Source: Clusia tigrina (lineage: Eukaryota; Arthropoda; Insecta; Diptera; Clusiidae). From it: DNA of 64,000 bases. Location: positions 408,409,034 through 408,473,033 of the forward strand of contig OV050030.1 in NCBI GenBank assembly GCA_920105625.2, written 5' to 3'. The stretch's first letter is position 1; each line of letters starts with the position of its first letter. This document shows positions 24,161-36,630 of this stretch, piece by piece. The notes beneath the pieces were generated by a model. The model made no database searches and was not told the origin of the DNA. It saw nothing but the letters and a program-made list of their open reading frames with translations. A program made the position numbers and the translations under genes.

Positions 24161-25945
24161 TTCGTTCATTTTTGAAATAATTTTTTATTTAAGTGCTGGA
24201 GCGTTTTATGAAGAAAAATGCATTTCTTCTAGAAAAATGTTTGTCTGTTTAATTTCACCATAGCTAGTCTGGGTTATATAATACTACAACGTCTTACCAA
24301 GAATTTGGTTACGAAATTCGATTTACCACATTTCTTAATCTAGTTCTGGAATCATCTTATAGAAGTCTCGTATGTACATGGAAATTTATGTATTCTGTGG
24401 GACAAAGTTCTTAAAGATATTTGCTGATTTACTCCGATGCTCTCAACCAAATTCAGTTGAATTATTGCTCATTATATCCGGTATGGATGGATGTGTATTT
24501 TGAGCGATATTTAATATCGCAGTGACACCTACAAACAGATTGCTCACCCCTTCGTGAGTTTGATTTGTGGCCGGTTCGCGCGCAGACGGTTCATAAATCA
24601 CTTTGTGGTTAACCTTGAGTGTGGCTTTTTTCCTCTGTGCTAAGCTTGCGAATAAAGTCAACTTAAGGATGGGTGAATAAATTTATTAATGATTTTCGCA
24701 CAACTGCGAAATAAGTTAAGTAAAATTGCAGCAAAAAACAGAACAAAAAAAAACAAAAAAAGGGAAAAAATAAATAAATAAATTTCCAATAAATACACAG
24801 GCAAAAGCGCAGCACAAACAAAGCCGCTGCTGTTGCTGCTGCTGCTGCTTCATGCGGCGTTCAACATGATTCATTCTGCGAGTTGGAGTGCGCTTTGCAA
24901 CACTAAATAAATTAAAATAAGCACAACCACAGCAGAACTACTCGACCACTGGCGCACCATAAACACACGTCGTCGTATGGCAGCAGAACAGCGAACGCGC
25001 GTAGATACGCACTACAGCCAAACACAATCAGCATGAAGTGTTTATGCAGATGCAGCAAAAGCTGTGCTGCACTCGCTAAGTGTTGGCTTAAATGGTTGCG
25101 CCGGTTGCTGCCACAGTTGCCAATAGTGTTGTGGCCGCATTGGCAGTGGTTAACAGGCGCATTCGCTTATTTTGGTGCGATCAATCGATGGCATTCGTGG
25201 CTGACGTCTGTAAAAGGCTGAAGCATGTGTTGCCACAGCAATTAACTCATTTGCTATGGCAAATAGCGTTCACACTGTTCGCTGCATGTGGGTGGCCCCT
25301 GAGCAGCAGTGCTGAATGTTCTCATTTCGAGGGTTTGTAGTCACAGCGTTGCACTTGATACGAGTCGATCGTGGTGCAAGTAAGGCCATCTATATCAAAA
25401 GTGAAGATGGCGTATAGACGGGTCTCTAGAAGTGGGAGTGCAAATATCGGAATTAGTGTGGAGTGCAGTGGTGGTAGTGGAGTGCAAACAAGAAGAAGTA
25501 AGAAGAGGGTGATATTGGGAGGGATCTTAGATCAGCAATATCTGAACTTGTCAGATAATCAGAATGTAAATAATAGGTTTCTGGCGCCGATTTTATCCAA
25601 AGTGGAGTAAGGAAATTCTCCTCTGAGTGATTACAAGTACTTACAAATATGAAAACAACGACAAATCAAGCCATGTTGAAGGAATTATGGTATACTTACA
25701 GGTGAAATCGAAGAAATAATTATCATTACAAGAATTGCTATTCCAAGTTCAGAAGCTACTCTGCTTAGAAACATACCCATTGAGGAACACGCAGCTTTCA
25801 AAACAGAGGCATGGAATTACTCATACATTTCCTTTGAGAATCTCAAACTCTACTGAAATACATGGTTCCAGTCTTTCCGCAGGGGGGTATCTGACTGCAA
25901 TAGTTTGTCCATATAATTTCATATGTAGAAGATTCAATTTATTTA
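24161..25945. other. DNA without a recognised gene; CTG repeat
   Basis: Includes an A-rich stretch (24720-24790), a CTG-rich run at about 24820-24850 and a GC-richer patch to about 25400. The short Leu/Trp frames here (25033-25221, 25092-25340) are likely chance. Confidence 0.45.
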
Positions 25946-26835
25946 AGGATACCGCGACCTGAAAGATCTATGCGGATGCCTCTATAGTTTTAAAAGTTGA
26001 TTATAGTCATCAATAGATCTTCTATCAGGTTAATTTGCGACAGCATTTCTTTTATTTTGGAGGAATCAAGTTGAGGATTCTTGCCTATATCTAAGATATA
26101 TTTTTCAAAACACCTGTGCCTTTTGTGTGCCAAAGGTTCGCAGTCAGTGATCAGGTGCAGTGAGGTTTCGTCACTTTCTCCACAGAATCGGCAGATGACA
26201 TCAGAAGATAGACCCAACTTATTCATATAATAGTTGAGTCTACAGTGTCCGCTTAAATCGCCTGCGATTATTCTTAATTAACTTCGAGGCATGTTTATAA
26301 ACTCTTCAGATCTTTTAGGATTCAAATCTCCCAGAATATCTTTGGATTGTCTTAACCCCAGAAGTTTTTTCCAGGTTTGACTTCTATTTGTATCTCTGCA
26401 CTTTTTCAGCAGACCTCCAATGGTGTTGGATGATAGTTCACTAAAAGGTTCAGGGCCATTGAACTGAGAGGCCGCAGCTTTCCTTGCTAAGCTATGAGCC
26501 TACTCATTTCCCTCTACTTCTTTGTGACTGGTGCTCACAGTAGGGATACTGCCTAGGGAGTTCAGTTTCCCAATACAGTCCCATATACGTTTAGACCTCA
26601 CCAAGGGTGACCTCAAAGTTTTGACTGCTGCTTGACTATTGAATGATATCACAATGTTTTTCCCCGCTGTTTCCTGTCATGTATATGTAGTAACTCACCA
26701 ATCTTAATCCCAGAAATAGACCCAATAATTGCTTGAAGTTATTTCCGCTTCAGTCATCAATGTAAATAAGCCTCTACCATTATCCATATGCCACGATTCA
26801 TTAGGTAATACACAAACATCTGAAAGTTTTCTTTA
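25946..26835 (-). mobile_element. I-like LINE 3' half (RNase H, linker, knuckle)
   Basis: On the minus strand, decayed RNase H blocks are readable (NGRGLFTLMTEAE; IVISFNSQAAVKTL; EVEGNE, then a stop, then AHSLARKAAA), followed by FNGPEP. The TGHC-equivalent SGHCRLNYYMNKLG comes next, then the knuckle CRFCGESDETSLHLITDC. The last blocks are CFEKYILDIGK and EMLSQINLIEDLL. The shared 3' UTR motif is at 25951-25969. At least three stops or frameshifts make it inactive. It is the same subfamily as 18300-18545. Confidence 0.82.
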
Positions 26836-29800
26836 ACCAGTTGAACCAATATTAGGGCTCTTGAACTAAAGATATATTTTGAAGTAAAATGTTTCTATGT
26901 AATATATTATATCTTATATTATGAGTATTTGAAGCCAATCCAATATGGCAGCAAATATTAATTGAAATGTGCCGAAAGTGCGGAAATGAACCTAAAAGCA
27001 ATGTATGGCCCATAGTTACGACCGAACTGCTTACCGTATTTTGTTTATTTGTACAACGTAATTTATGCAAACAATTCCATTGTATTGTTCACTATACTGA
27101 ATATGAAACCCTTTGGTATGGCGATTAGTCGCTGTAGTAATACTAGAATAGAGTAGCTGAGGAAGCTCTCCATAATCAATCAATATAACGCAGATCTAGA
27201 TAGCCCCTCTAAAGAAACAATTTCGCAAAACTATTTTATATATACAAAGAGAGTCGATCAGAGCGAATAAGCACATCTTGAATAGGAGTTAGATTGTATA
27301 TACTGGTTCAGTAATGTATATAATTTGCACCGGAACATTCTCAGCACTTGCTGAGTTATAAATTTCAGTTCATTTGATAAATCAACATAAATCATTGGCC
27401 TTGATGATACGATTGCAATTCTAACTGTGTTTCGACCACTTATTGAGAATGTACTGAGACATGGGAAGAGGCTCAGTCAATATTGATGACTCGACTCTGT
27501 CCTACAATTATAAGAGTAGTTTAAAGACAACTGATCGGCTTCGGGTATTAAATCCAACAAATGTCTTCGAGCATATTTTAGTCCAATTCCCTCACAAACA
27601 ACTGTTTTCTGTCATTTATAAAATATAAATCTTCATTTCCTCAGATTCTGAGTTAAAAGTTTACCTAGGTATTTCTTTGTATTATTGTCAAGAATCTTCT
27701 GATCCGAAATTAATATAAAATCAGGTCACACCTTGAGTGCAGTGGTCTTCCAACCGACAGCCTAACCAAACATACTTAAGCGCACTCACAATTTGAACAT
27801 GGACCTGCCCTTCGTCAAGTTGAAGTAGGATGATCCCTGTGATAAATTGAATCCATCTACAGCAACTGATTTATTGAAATGAATTCACAATATCCCATTT
27901 GCTTCCCGTTCTTTGTGGTATCTGCCAAGCCGTCAGTTAGTGGGAAGGCTGCTAATCCATTCACTCCGTTCACTTTATTGGCAAACAACGGAATTTTTTG
28001 GCGCTTCACTCGAATTTTTGCTACCAAAAGGTGTCAGGCATACATGCTGAAAGTGAAACCAACTCCCACCCATGTGCTCAGAAGCACACTAATACCTCCG
28101 CAAATAAAAACACACACATAAACATGCAGCCATACACACCCATGAGGAACAGTACGAGTGACAATATAAAGTTCAAAATAGATTAAAAGAATTTGTGATT
28201 TTTTTTATTATTCTTCTGCGAAAAAGTACAAAAAGTGCACATTTCGAATATGAACGAATGCGCATGCGCAACTTGCGCTACGGTCGCTCCGACTGTCTGT
28301 TTGCTTTGCTGTCGCTGGCCTGTGAATTTGAATACAGCCCGACACGGAGTGAGAAAAATTTTATTTTGATATAAATTAATGGATTAAGTCCCAACAAGAG
28401 GGGTGCAGCAAGGTGTGCGACGCTGAAACTTGTTAAAATGCCAACAGCAGAGACGGCGTTGCCACCTCGTTGAGACAATTAAAAATTACCTGTTGGAAGA
28501 AAAGTTTTTAAAGCAACATCTTTCAGCAATTTGGAGGAATTTTATTCTAATGTCAATACATTCAATTTAAGAATTCCCACATTTTCAGAGTTGGTCACAA
28601 TTCGGTGATCGCGGAGGGTGGTAACTCAAGCGCTCCTGGCAGGCGGCTTTTGAAGCTGATTTTAAATATCAAAGCATGACAAATCTTTAGAGCGAATCCG
28701 TAGATTTCCAGACTATAATGAGAACGACCGATTCAGCGCGCTCCAAAGCGATTTCGTGTAGTTTGCTGTTGTGGTGCAGGATCTGTGGTACAACCGCTGC
28801 CGCCGCCACTGCAGTCGTTAATGGATTTTATTTGTCTTGTTGATTTAATTCCTTAAAATATACTTTTAGTTTTTTTATAAAGAGTCGTCGCTGAATAAAA
28901 CTTTTTTCCCGCATCGCATTTGTGGCTGCTTTCATCATTTTGTTTAACCCCAACTTGTGCTATGACTCAATTAAGGCTCAGCTGCATGTAGCAACTTTGG
29001 CCTGTTTGTTGCCTGTCTCCTTGGCGCATCTCGGACTCATCTCCAGCTTGTTTGTTGTTTATAGTTTTTTGTTTTTGCAGTCGGTTTGGATTTATTGCGG
29101 GAAGCTTTGCCCACAAAATTTCGGTGGGAATTAGTTTTTGCCAATGAATTTAAATGGGTTGCTGCTGTTGTTGTCTGATGTTGCTGCTCGTGCTGGTGAT
29201 GGTGGTGTCATTGTTTCAGTTTGTCGCTGTGCATTTGACGGTCACGGTCAACCTGTTAATGGCCAAATTTTTATTGAATTGGCTTTTATGGCCGCCTTTA
29301 AAAGATTGTTGAGTTCAGCTTTAATTGATTTCTTTTCGTTCGATTTTAACTCTGTCCCCTTTTTGATCTCTTTGATGTTCTCTCATCACGGCATTTGTTT
29401 GTTTGTCGTAAATATCCTGACCAGACAGGTCAGTTGAAGTTTTCTCTTCAATATTTGCTCATGATGTGAGGTAAGCTTGTCTTTATTGTAATGTCTGCAG
29501 TGTGTCATTCGGTTACTAAAGCTTGCAGATAAGTCAAAACATGCCTCATATTATAAGAGTAATATCATTTACTAAAAAATAACAGCGTATATTAATTGCA
29601 CAATATTTGTCACAGGTTGGAACGCCATATCCCTTAAACTAAGGGGGATCTTAACAGCCTTTTCTGTATACAGACAAATTATAAAATTCAATTCGAAATC
29701 TTCCTCTTTCTGCCTGAGATCTGTTGCAGGTATTTATGTTATTTGTTATAACATTTTCCATATTTGTTGGTTTTGCTTTAGGTCCCATATTATAGAAGGC

Positions 29801-32440
29801 TATAATTTGTGTTTAATCCTCTAAGATCACAATTGATCCATTCCTATTAATACAAGCAATACATACATGACTTCTTTCGTGGACTTGGATAAAGTTATTC
29901 ACCCACTTTCTTTACTTAAGGTCTTCTCAATATATTGATCATGTAGAATCTCTTTCCACTTATTCATCTCGTACCATATATTGGGCACTGTGGAAGCAGA
30001 CACATTTCAGCACTATTAGGAAAAAACGAAATTGGAATTACTGATTCACCATTTGATATCCTACAAGGAATTTATTACTTATGAATGTTACAAATTACAT
30101 CTACAGGTGTTCTGATACTTCCGTTATGTATAGAATACTTAGGAAGGAAATACGTTTCATCAATGCGACTATTATTTCTGAGTATTTTTTTAAAAATCTT
30201 GAAATATCTTGAAATTACTGCCTATTTTGATCATGTTCCTCTTGTTAGAGTCGCGTAGGCCCTCTCTATTGAAATGCAAGGAGGCAAGTGTTTATAAAAC
30301 AAGCACCTTATTTCTAGTAGTATCCTCTTATTCCCCGATGCCATGTAGAATAATATACTGGGCACCAAAGTTAGAGTCGAGAATTCATACTCTGAGGAAT
30401 CACACCATGAAAAAAGCTTCGAAAAACTTTTTTATTGTCCTCAACATCTTTATTCTCAGATAAATGCTTATTTCTTTCAAACAAGAAAGTAGATTTTTCT
30501 TATTTCATAGGACCCTTAAAATTTACACCCTTAATTCGCGTCTGCTAGTTTTTTTTTATCTATAGAAAGTCTTATTCCACGTATCCAACATCTTTGAAGA
30601 TTTTCCCTCAAATCTCCTTTTAAGTTATCCCGTCACTAGTCATATTATCCTTGAAGTATGAGTATGCTTAAGAGTTATTTTTTCCACTTTTAACAGCACT
30701 GCAACCATGTCCTCCATTCAGTACAATACCCGTGAATTGTGTGGATTAGTATCTAAATAGAAATTTAAGAATCGTTAACAAAACGAAGCGACTCTGTCAG
30801 AGGAGCACTCGTTTCTATAAAAAGGTGAAGCCAACAACACTTCAGGAGCATAAATAATAAAAGTGGTTCCATTAAGGGCAATTCACATTCACATTCTTCG
30901 TCATACCAACAGCAAGAGCATGAAAAAGTCACGCCTTACACTTGCATTCCAGCAGATATTCGCAGATACTGGTATGCATGTACCCAGATACCGATGCGTC
31001 TAATCTGTGCGGTGTTAAATCCAGAGGAGCATGTGTAATGCGATTGTTTACATACGAATGGATTCTTGATCGGATTTCTGCTACTAAGGAACAAAATAAA
31101 AACAGCAGAAACGAAAGCGAAAACCAAAACGAAAACAAAAGAACAGAAAAGAATAAAAAAAATAAAAGCAACTCAATAATGCACACAAAATGCTGCCTCT
31201 GAAATCGAAGTGCAAAAATGTGCACGGAGCAGTTCGTATTGAGCGAGGATTCCTTTCAAAGCGAACGCCTTCTGTGCGAAATCTTTAAAGCAAAACGCAG
31301 CGTGTCACCAAAAACCATAAAAATACAAAATAATAAAAAACGAAAATACTTCTTTGGAAGCAGAAGCAGAGGCAGGAGTCGCAGCAGCAGCAGCAGCAGC
31401 AGCGGTCTGGAAGGAAGAGCCTCAAGGCCTGAGAAGGCACAGTGCAGCTGCATACGCATACGCAGTCGTCGCCGTAGCCGCAGCCGCAAAAATTATGAAC
31501 AATTCATTTGACAACGAAACAGGCAGCAGAAGCTGCAGCAACAAAGTGCTCGGCGCAACTGGCGCGGGGGTGTATCCACATCGGATCTGGCAAAGATGCT
31601 CGTAGTCTGCTGCTGAAAATTAAAGTTCTACGACCGCAAAATGTGGCTGCCAGCGACGCACAGCGACGGAGTGACGGACAGACGTGTCTGTGCCTGTCTG
31701 TCGCTCTCGTGTTTATACTGAAATATGACGCAAAAAGAGGAGTGTCCTGTGCAGCGGTTTCCCTAACAAAGCGTCTGAAAAGGGTTTCTCTTTAATTTGT
31801 TTTGCAAGACAAAAGCGGCAAAAAAACGCCAACGAAAAAAAGTCGCAAGTGAACTGAAGTGAGTTGCGTTTTACACATATCCGGTTAAAACTTCACACCT
31901 TCGCATGTGTCGGCAAAGCGTTGAGGTGGAGTGAAGGAAAAGCGTGCTGCAAGCTGTGATTATGGCGCACAACTGGAGTCTGCTCATGGACATAAATGCA
32001 ACTAGCGCTATTTGAAAAGAGTGCAGACACGGCCAGAGTGGAGCTCATAGACGACAACAACCACAACGAGGACGACGACGTATTGGAAATGAAAGCTGTG
32101 CGTATGTGTGAATGGCTGTTTCTTGGCATAAGCGCTTCAGATGCGTCCCTTTGAAATCTGCAGCTACAAAAACTTAACGAAATAATTATATTTGACATTT
32201 CATTTGACAGCAAAGTGTAAATGACAATGGGCTTTCTGTAGGGAACAGACGCCGCTAGTTCCACAGCCCAGTGTGTGTGTAGCTGCGGAGAGGAAACTTT
32301 TGCTTGATTTATTTGTAAGCGGCTTAGAAGCAGAAACTGTATTAAAGCTGTAGAAGTGCCGCCTATTGACATGAAGGGCCAATGGAGCTTAGATTGCCTT
32401 AGAACATGTATATAAATGCATTACTCGATCCTTTATTGAT
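26836..32440. other. Long stretch without a recognisable gene
   Basis: Contains a perfect 12-bp NRF1/Ewg-type palindrome at 28259-28270, a TATA-like tataaaaagg near 30817, and CAG repeats at 31381-31401 that create Ser/Arg or Ala-rich frames. A 159-codon ATG-initiated minus-strand frame spans 31893-32372 without family resemblance. The 28.2-29.4 kb and 30.8-32.4 kb parts are less AT-rich and could include promoters or 5' UTRs of a gene whose coding exons I cannot see. Confidence 0.4.
28259..28270. promoter_or_regulatory. Candidate NRF1/Ewg binding palindrome
   Basis: The sequence tgcgcatgcgca is a perfect match to the palindromic NRF1 consensus, bound in flies by Erect wing. It sits at the edge of a locally GC-richer segment. 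A single 12-bp site is suggestive only. Confidence 0.35.
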
Positions 32441-32444
32441 CAGG

Positions 32445-32895
32445 GTAAAGAAATTTAATAAATATTTGTTTTAGAGGTGCTAAAATCACCGCATGTCAAC
32501 CTATCGTTATCTTATGTTAATTAGCTTTGTTAATAGTGGAATCACTGGATAGTCCCTTTATAACACAATATCTCTACGAATGGAGTATTCAATCCCTTTT
32601 TTATCAGAGTACATAAATTCAATGAAATATTTGCTATCGAGTCACTCTAATGTAATCTTAAGTAAATTAGTGTTTGCTACTAGTGCGATCACTGGATTGC
32701 CACATGACATTACAATATCTCTATGAATGGAATGAGTATTCGATCTCTTTATAATCAGAGTAGTTAAATTCAATAGAATATTTACACTAAAGCTGTTAAA
32801 ATTTCCATGTAATCTTAAGCAAATTAGTGTGGCTAATAGTGCAATCACTGGATTGTTCCTTTACATTTCAATATCTCTATCAATGGAATATTTCA
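32445..32895. repeat. About 150-bp tandem repeat, three units
   Basis: The landmark atcactggat recurs at 32541, 32688 and 32844 (spacings 147 and 156). It is followed each time by an aatatctct(a/c) block and an aatgg(a) block, and preceded by a taatcttaa(g) and ttagtg block in units two and three. No coding potential is shared between units. Confidence 0.8.
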
Positions 32896-32934
32896 TCTGT
32901 TTTTGTTCATGATGCTGAGATTCTAAATATGCTT

Positions 32935-33125
32935 ACATCAGAGGCACGGAATATGGGCAGCATGGCACAAGAGAAACTTTGGAGCATATTGCCACGCAAT
33001 ACCTAAAACGCGCTTATCATATCTGGGAGCTCCTTGGTTTGAAGGACTAGAAGAGGTCGCACAACTAGGGATAGTGTCGCTCTTAATATTTATTATCAGG
33101 GAATACTTCAGCTTTCTCCGCATCT
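32935..33125 (+). mobile_element. LINE knuckle/C-terminal remnant
   Basis: One frame reads GTRETLEHIATQ. A second, overlapping frame reads SYLGAPWFEGLEEVAQLGIV and then SLLIFIIREYFSFL. Together they fit the ETxEHIxC knuckle, the YLG block and the final hydrophobic helix of RNase H-bearing LINEs. The Cys residues are mostly lost and one frameshift is needed, so identification is moderate. It directly abuts the 150-bp tandem repeat. Confidence 0.5.
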
Positions 33126-34780
33126 GTCCCATTTGTTGATGTTGTCTTTGATTGATGGATTTTGTGCAACTGGTATTTTTAAATTACTCTTAGATTTCTA
33201 CAGTGTGAGTTAGACTTTTATGACACGAATATGTAAAGAACCGGGAGTATTGGCAATCAAATGGTCAATCCCATTATATACAGAATTGTTCCAAACAAAA
33301 GTGATGTTTAGTTTTTGGAAAAGCTAACAGATTTTTATGCATAAAGAGTATGCATAAAAGAGGTGTGTATCCACCATACAAATAGTTTACTCTCAATTTC
33401 TATGGATCAAAGTTTCAATGATAATTATTTGTTAAGTTGATAAAGGTCAGTCAGGCCCCAGTTTTCCTCTTTGTGACCATAAATGACAAATGCAAAAAGT
33501 TTCTTATTCACGCAATGTGGTAATATGAACCAGTATTCTGCCCTCTTACTCAAAATAACCAAAAGAGTTAATACTCGTAGTCAATTCTTGAATTTTTTCT
33601 ATGTTATGATCGTATGATCCCGTGAATTCTGGTATCCACCCTCAATTAATCAACTTTCATCAATTTATAGAATGCGATTTAAACATAATTAGCAAAAAAA
33701 GTTGTTCAGAAATAATCTACATTTTAATAAAAGCCGCCTTTGATCCCTCATTCGTGTTACTCGCTTGCCAGTCCTTCCTTTCAAGTAAGTCAGCAGTTTT
33801 GGCAATAAGTGCCTCGTTAATATTGTCAATTTTGTGTCGTTATAGTATATGAACAATCGATAAAATATCTCCTCCTGTCCAGCTCTATGCAGTTCCAGCT
33901 GATTCGTGTAAACACAATGAACCCAACTCGATATAAATAACGACTTCGCTACAAATTTTCCTCTTTCAATATCATACAAATGGGAAAATAATCGAAATTT
34001 AACTGGTTGATCCAGGCGATTCCAACGTGGCTGTAATTAAAGTGGAACAACAAAAGTACTACATTGGCTCTATGAAATTCTCCCCTATTTCAAGGTTCCG
34101 TTTTGAACCGCACTTGCCCACCCATACGTAACAATTTCACACCTATTTGAAACACTCGAATTAGAGCGGTTAATGTTTTGTTTTTCGCTTAACGAAGCGA
34201 TGCAAAGTCACAATCAAAATATTGAATAAAAATTGTACGCGTGTAATACGCATTTCTGCCCTTTTCCTCTTTTCGTTCAAGAGGAAGTGACGTTGTGCTT
34301 ATGTTAATGAGTATTTGGACAAGCGTTAAGCGCTTGGTAGAGAATGTAATGGAGGGAGTACACACACACATACACATACTATAGTACTAACAGTCTCAGC
34401 AACAATAATGTACGAGTAATAATTTAAATACAAAAGAGCCACAATTTCTACGAATTTTGTTGTGACTCCGCGTGTAATATTTAATGTTTGTTTGGCTTGT
34501 TATGCTGTGGAATATTTTCAAATGAATTTTTCATTGGAATTTGGTTTGCATTGTAAACTTTCAATTGATATGAATGCACTTGTGTCGCACAAGCAATTAG
34601 AAACAAATTGTTGAACTGAGTTTGAGTATTTTAGCTTTGGGCTATGAGTAGCACAGAATTTTCGATGGAAATAAAAGTGACTTGCTGCAGTTTTAGAAAG
34701 GGAGGCTGTATTTGCCTGGGTAATGATAAAATAAAGCATAAACAAACCACTGCCATTTTAGTAATAATGATCCTAATATG
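33126..34780. other. AT-rich DNA, no gene recognised
   Basis: A 97-codon minus-strand frame at 33689-33979 lacks an ATG start and family resemblance. A short CA run occurs near 34361-34376. Confidence 0.45.
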
Positions 34781-35004
34781 CAGATCCATATAAGAATACT
34801 CGTACATATTAGTGACTCTCCTTTAAATTGTACGCTTATTCAACTTTAGAGACCTCAGAAATGAGGATCTTACGTTGTAATATTAACTAATTACTTAGTT
34901 AATATTACGACGTAAGATCCTAATCTGTGAGGTTTCTAAAGTTGAGTAAGCGTACAATTTACAAGAAAGTCACCAATATGTACGAGTATTCTTATATGGA
35001 TATG
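34781..35004. repeat. Foldback hairpin (palindromic MITE-like element)
   Basis: The arms at 34784-34890 and 34895-35001 are reverse complements over 107 bp with 10 mismatches and no gap by my count, separated by the 4-nt loop ttac. A few more outer bases pair (34781-35004). It contains no open frame. Its size and near-complete palindromy fit a foldback or MITE-type element; no clear TSD is visible. Transcribed, it would form one long hairpin RNA. Confidence 0.88.
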
Positions 35005-36430
35005 TATACAAGGAGCCATTAACACATCATTAATATTGAAATGGCAGTGCAGCCGACTGATTGTGTGGTACAATAACTTACTACAGATGATAGTTTCTTT
35101 TATATCAGGCGCATTCCAAGGAACCTGGTTTTTTCGGTAGACTGACATATGCCTAATATTTTGCTTCTGTGCAGTACCAATCAATCAGTTTATCAATCAA
35201 TCCTGAGCGAAAATTTAATTGCGATGGATTGACGTTGTTTTCCAAGCATAACCAATAAATGAATAAAACAATATAAAGTAGCCTTTGACAACTGTGTGGA
35301 AATCAAAATATACCTTTAAGAATGTGAAATTAAGTTTTTTCAATTATAAAAATCAAAGTTTTTGCAGAGAATATACAAAAGTTTGCCCATCGAAATCAAT
35401 TGTTGTGGGCCAAGTTTCTCTCGCCAATCATATTTGTCATATCATGGTGTCACAAACATTTCTTTAGCTAGGGCCAATAGGCGTAATTGCGAAATAACGC
35501 AGCATAACTTCGTATCTTCTGTTCCAATATGATTTGACCGACTACTTATGGTCGCTTCTTCAATAGCTGGCTTCTTCATGAGAGGTCCTACACTACATTC
35601 CGATTCTCTTAATTGAGACTTTAGCCATGATTTTAGAATATTCGTCTTGAAATCTGTGAAAGATAAATTGGGTTATATAAAACATATATATTCAGCATTT
35701 CTTTAGAGAAAATTCGTATTGAGAGAAAGATCAGCTTAAAGACTCCCAAGAAAAGACTGGCTATAATCACTTTATACTACGCTAACATATCCTTGATTCA
35801 CTTATAAGCGTTGCAAGGGACACTAACGAAATGTAATGCTTCGGGCCTCTGATTAAGAAAGATAATATCTTTACAAAAGAGGGCATGAGACTGCGGAAAG
35901 ATGGAGAACATCGTCACAATGTCTATTTTTGCAAGAATCATAAGCATATTTGTATAAAATTATTATTTATGGTTGGTAGGTAGGCAATTATTATACTCGT
36001 ATTTAATACTGTTGCTACGATAATTTACTAATATTTACATACCCATTTATTTAATAGTATATTAATGTGTCCACTGATAGTAGATAATATTAATAATGCA
36101 ATATCTTGAAGAATTATTTTTATACTTTGCAGTATAGATAATAGAGAGTAACCATCTGTTATAATACGATGGAATGTGTTGAATGAACTATAACAAATGA
36201 CTACAGAGCATATCGGAAAGCAACCATATGGATCAATAAGAAATAAAAAGGAGGTTATGAACGAGTTTTTAAGGTCGCTAAATGAAACATGCTTAACTTG
36301 GAGTAACAAACATGTCAATAATGTTGTATCCTTGCTTTGATCTAAACCCAAAAAAGACAAAGTGAGGATCGAGTTTAATCATGGCGATATTCTATTTAGA
36401 AAATGTTTATACTAATAAAGATAGTTTGTA
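35005..36430. other. AT-rich DNA, nothing recognised
   Basis: The frame at 36028-36360 on the minus strand is hydrophobic and AT-driven. No domain, RNA gene or array was seen. Confidence 0.45.
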
Positions 36431-36434
36431 GGTA

Positions 36435-36630
36435 CTTTTTATCCTTTATTTTGTACACAAGGAGCCGCACTTTTCTAGGCGACTACTTCTGGACTATTTG
36501 GGAGATATCTCAAATAAAAATATTAGCTCCATTAACTGCTTCATTAAAAGCTCCAAATGGCTGGACCTTTAAAAGGGATGGGATTTGATGTCTCATGCGG
36601 CATCACAAGGAGTCAATGATAGCCTAAGTT
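36435..36630 (+). mobile_element. LINE ORF2 C-terminal remnant
   Basis: The frame at 36403-36588 gives YTRSRTFLGDYF. A second frame then gives LDYLGDISNKNISSINCF and FIKSSKWLDL with a stop, the terminal block of an RNase H LINE. It is the same subfamily as 5036-5250, with matching sequence beyond the stop (tgcggcatcacaa). One frameshift separates the parts. The 3' limit, around a cctacctacctat run, is uncertain. Confidence 0.65.

Noticed and set aside
30817..30826. TATA-like tataaaaagg as a gene promoter
   Set aside because: No credible coding exon or initiator could be tied to it; such motifs are frequent by chance in AT-rich DNA.
31218..31511. 97-codon ATG frame with Ser/Arg repeats, good start context
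   Set aside because: The RS-like part is a (CAG)n repeat read in frame, equally readable as poly-Ala; no RNA-binding domain.
33689..33979. 97-codon minus-strand frame
   Set aside because: No ATG at its start, no domain; flanking sequence is stop-rich.
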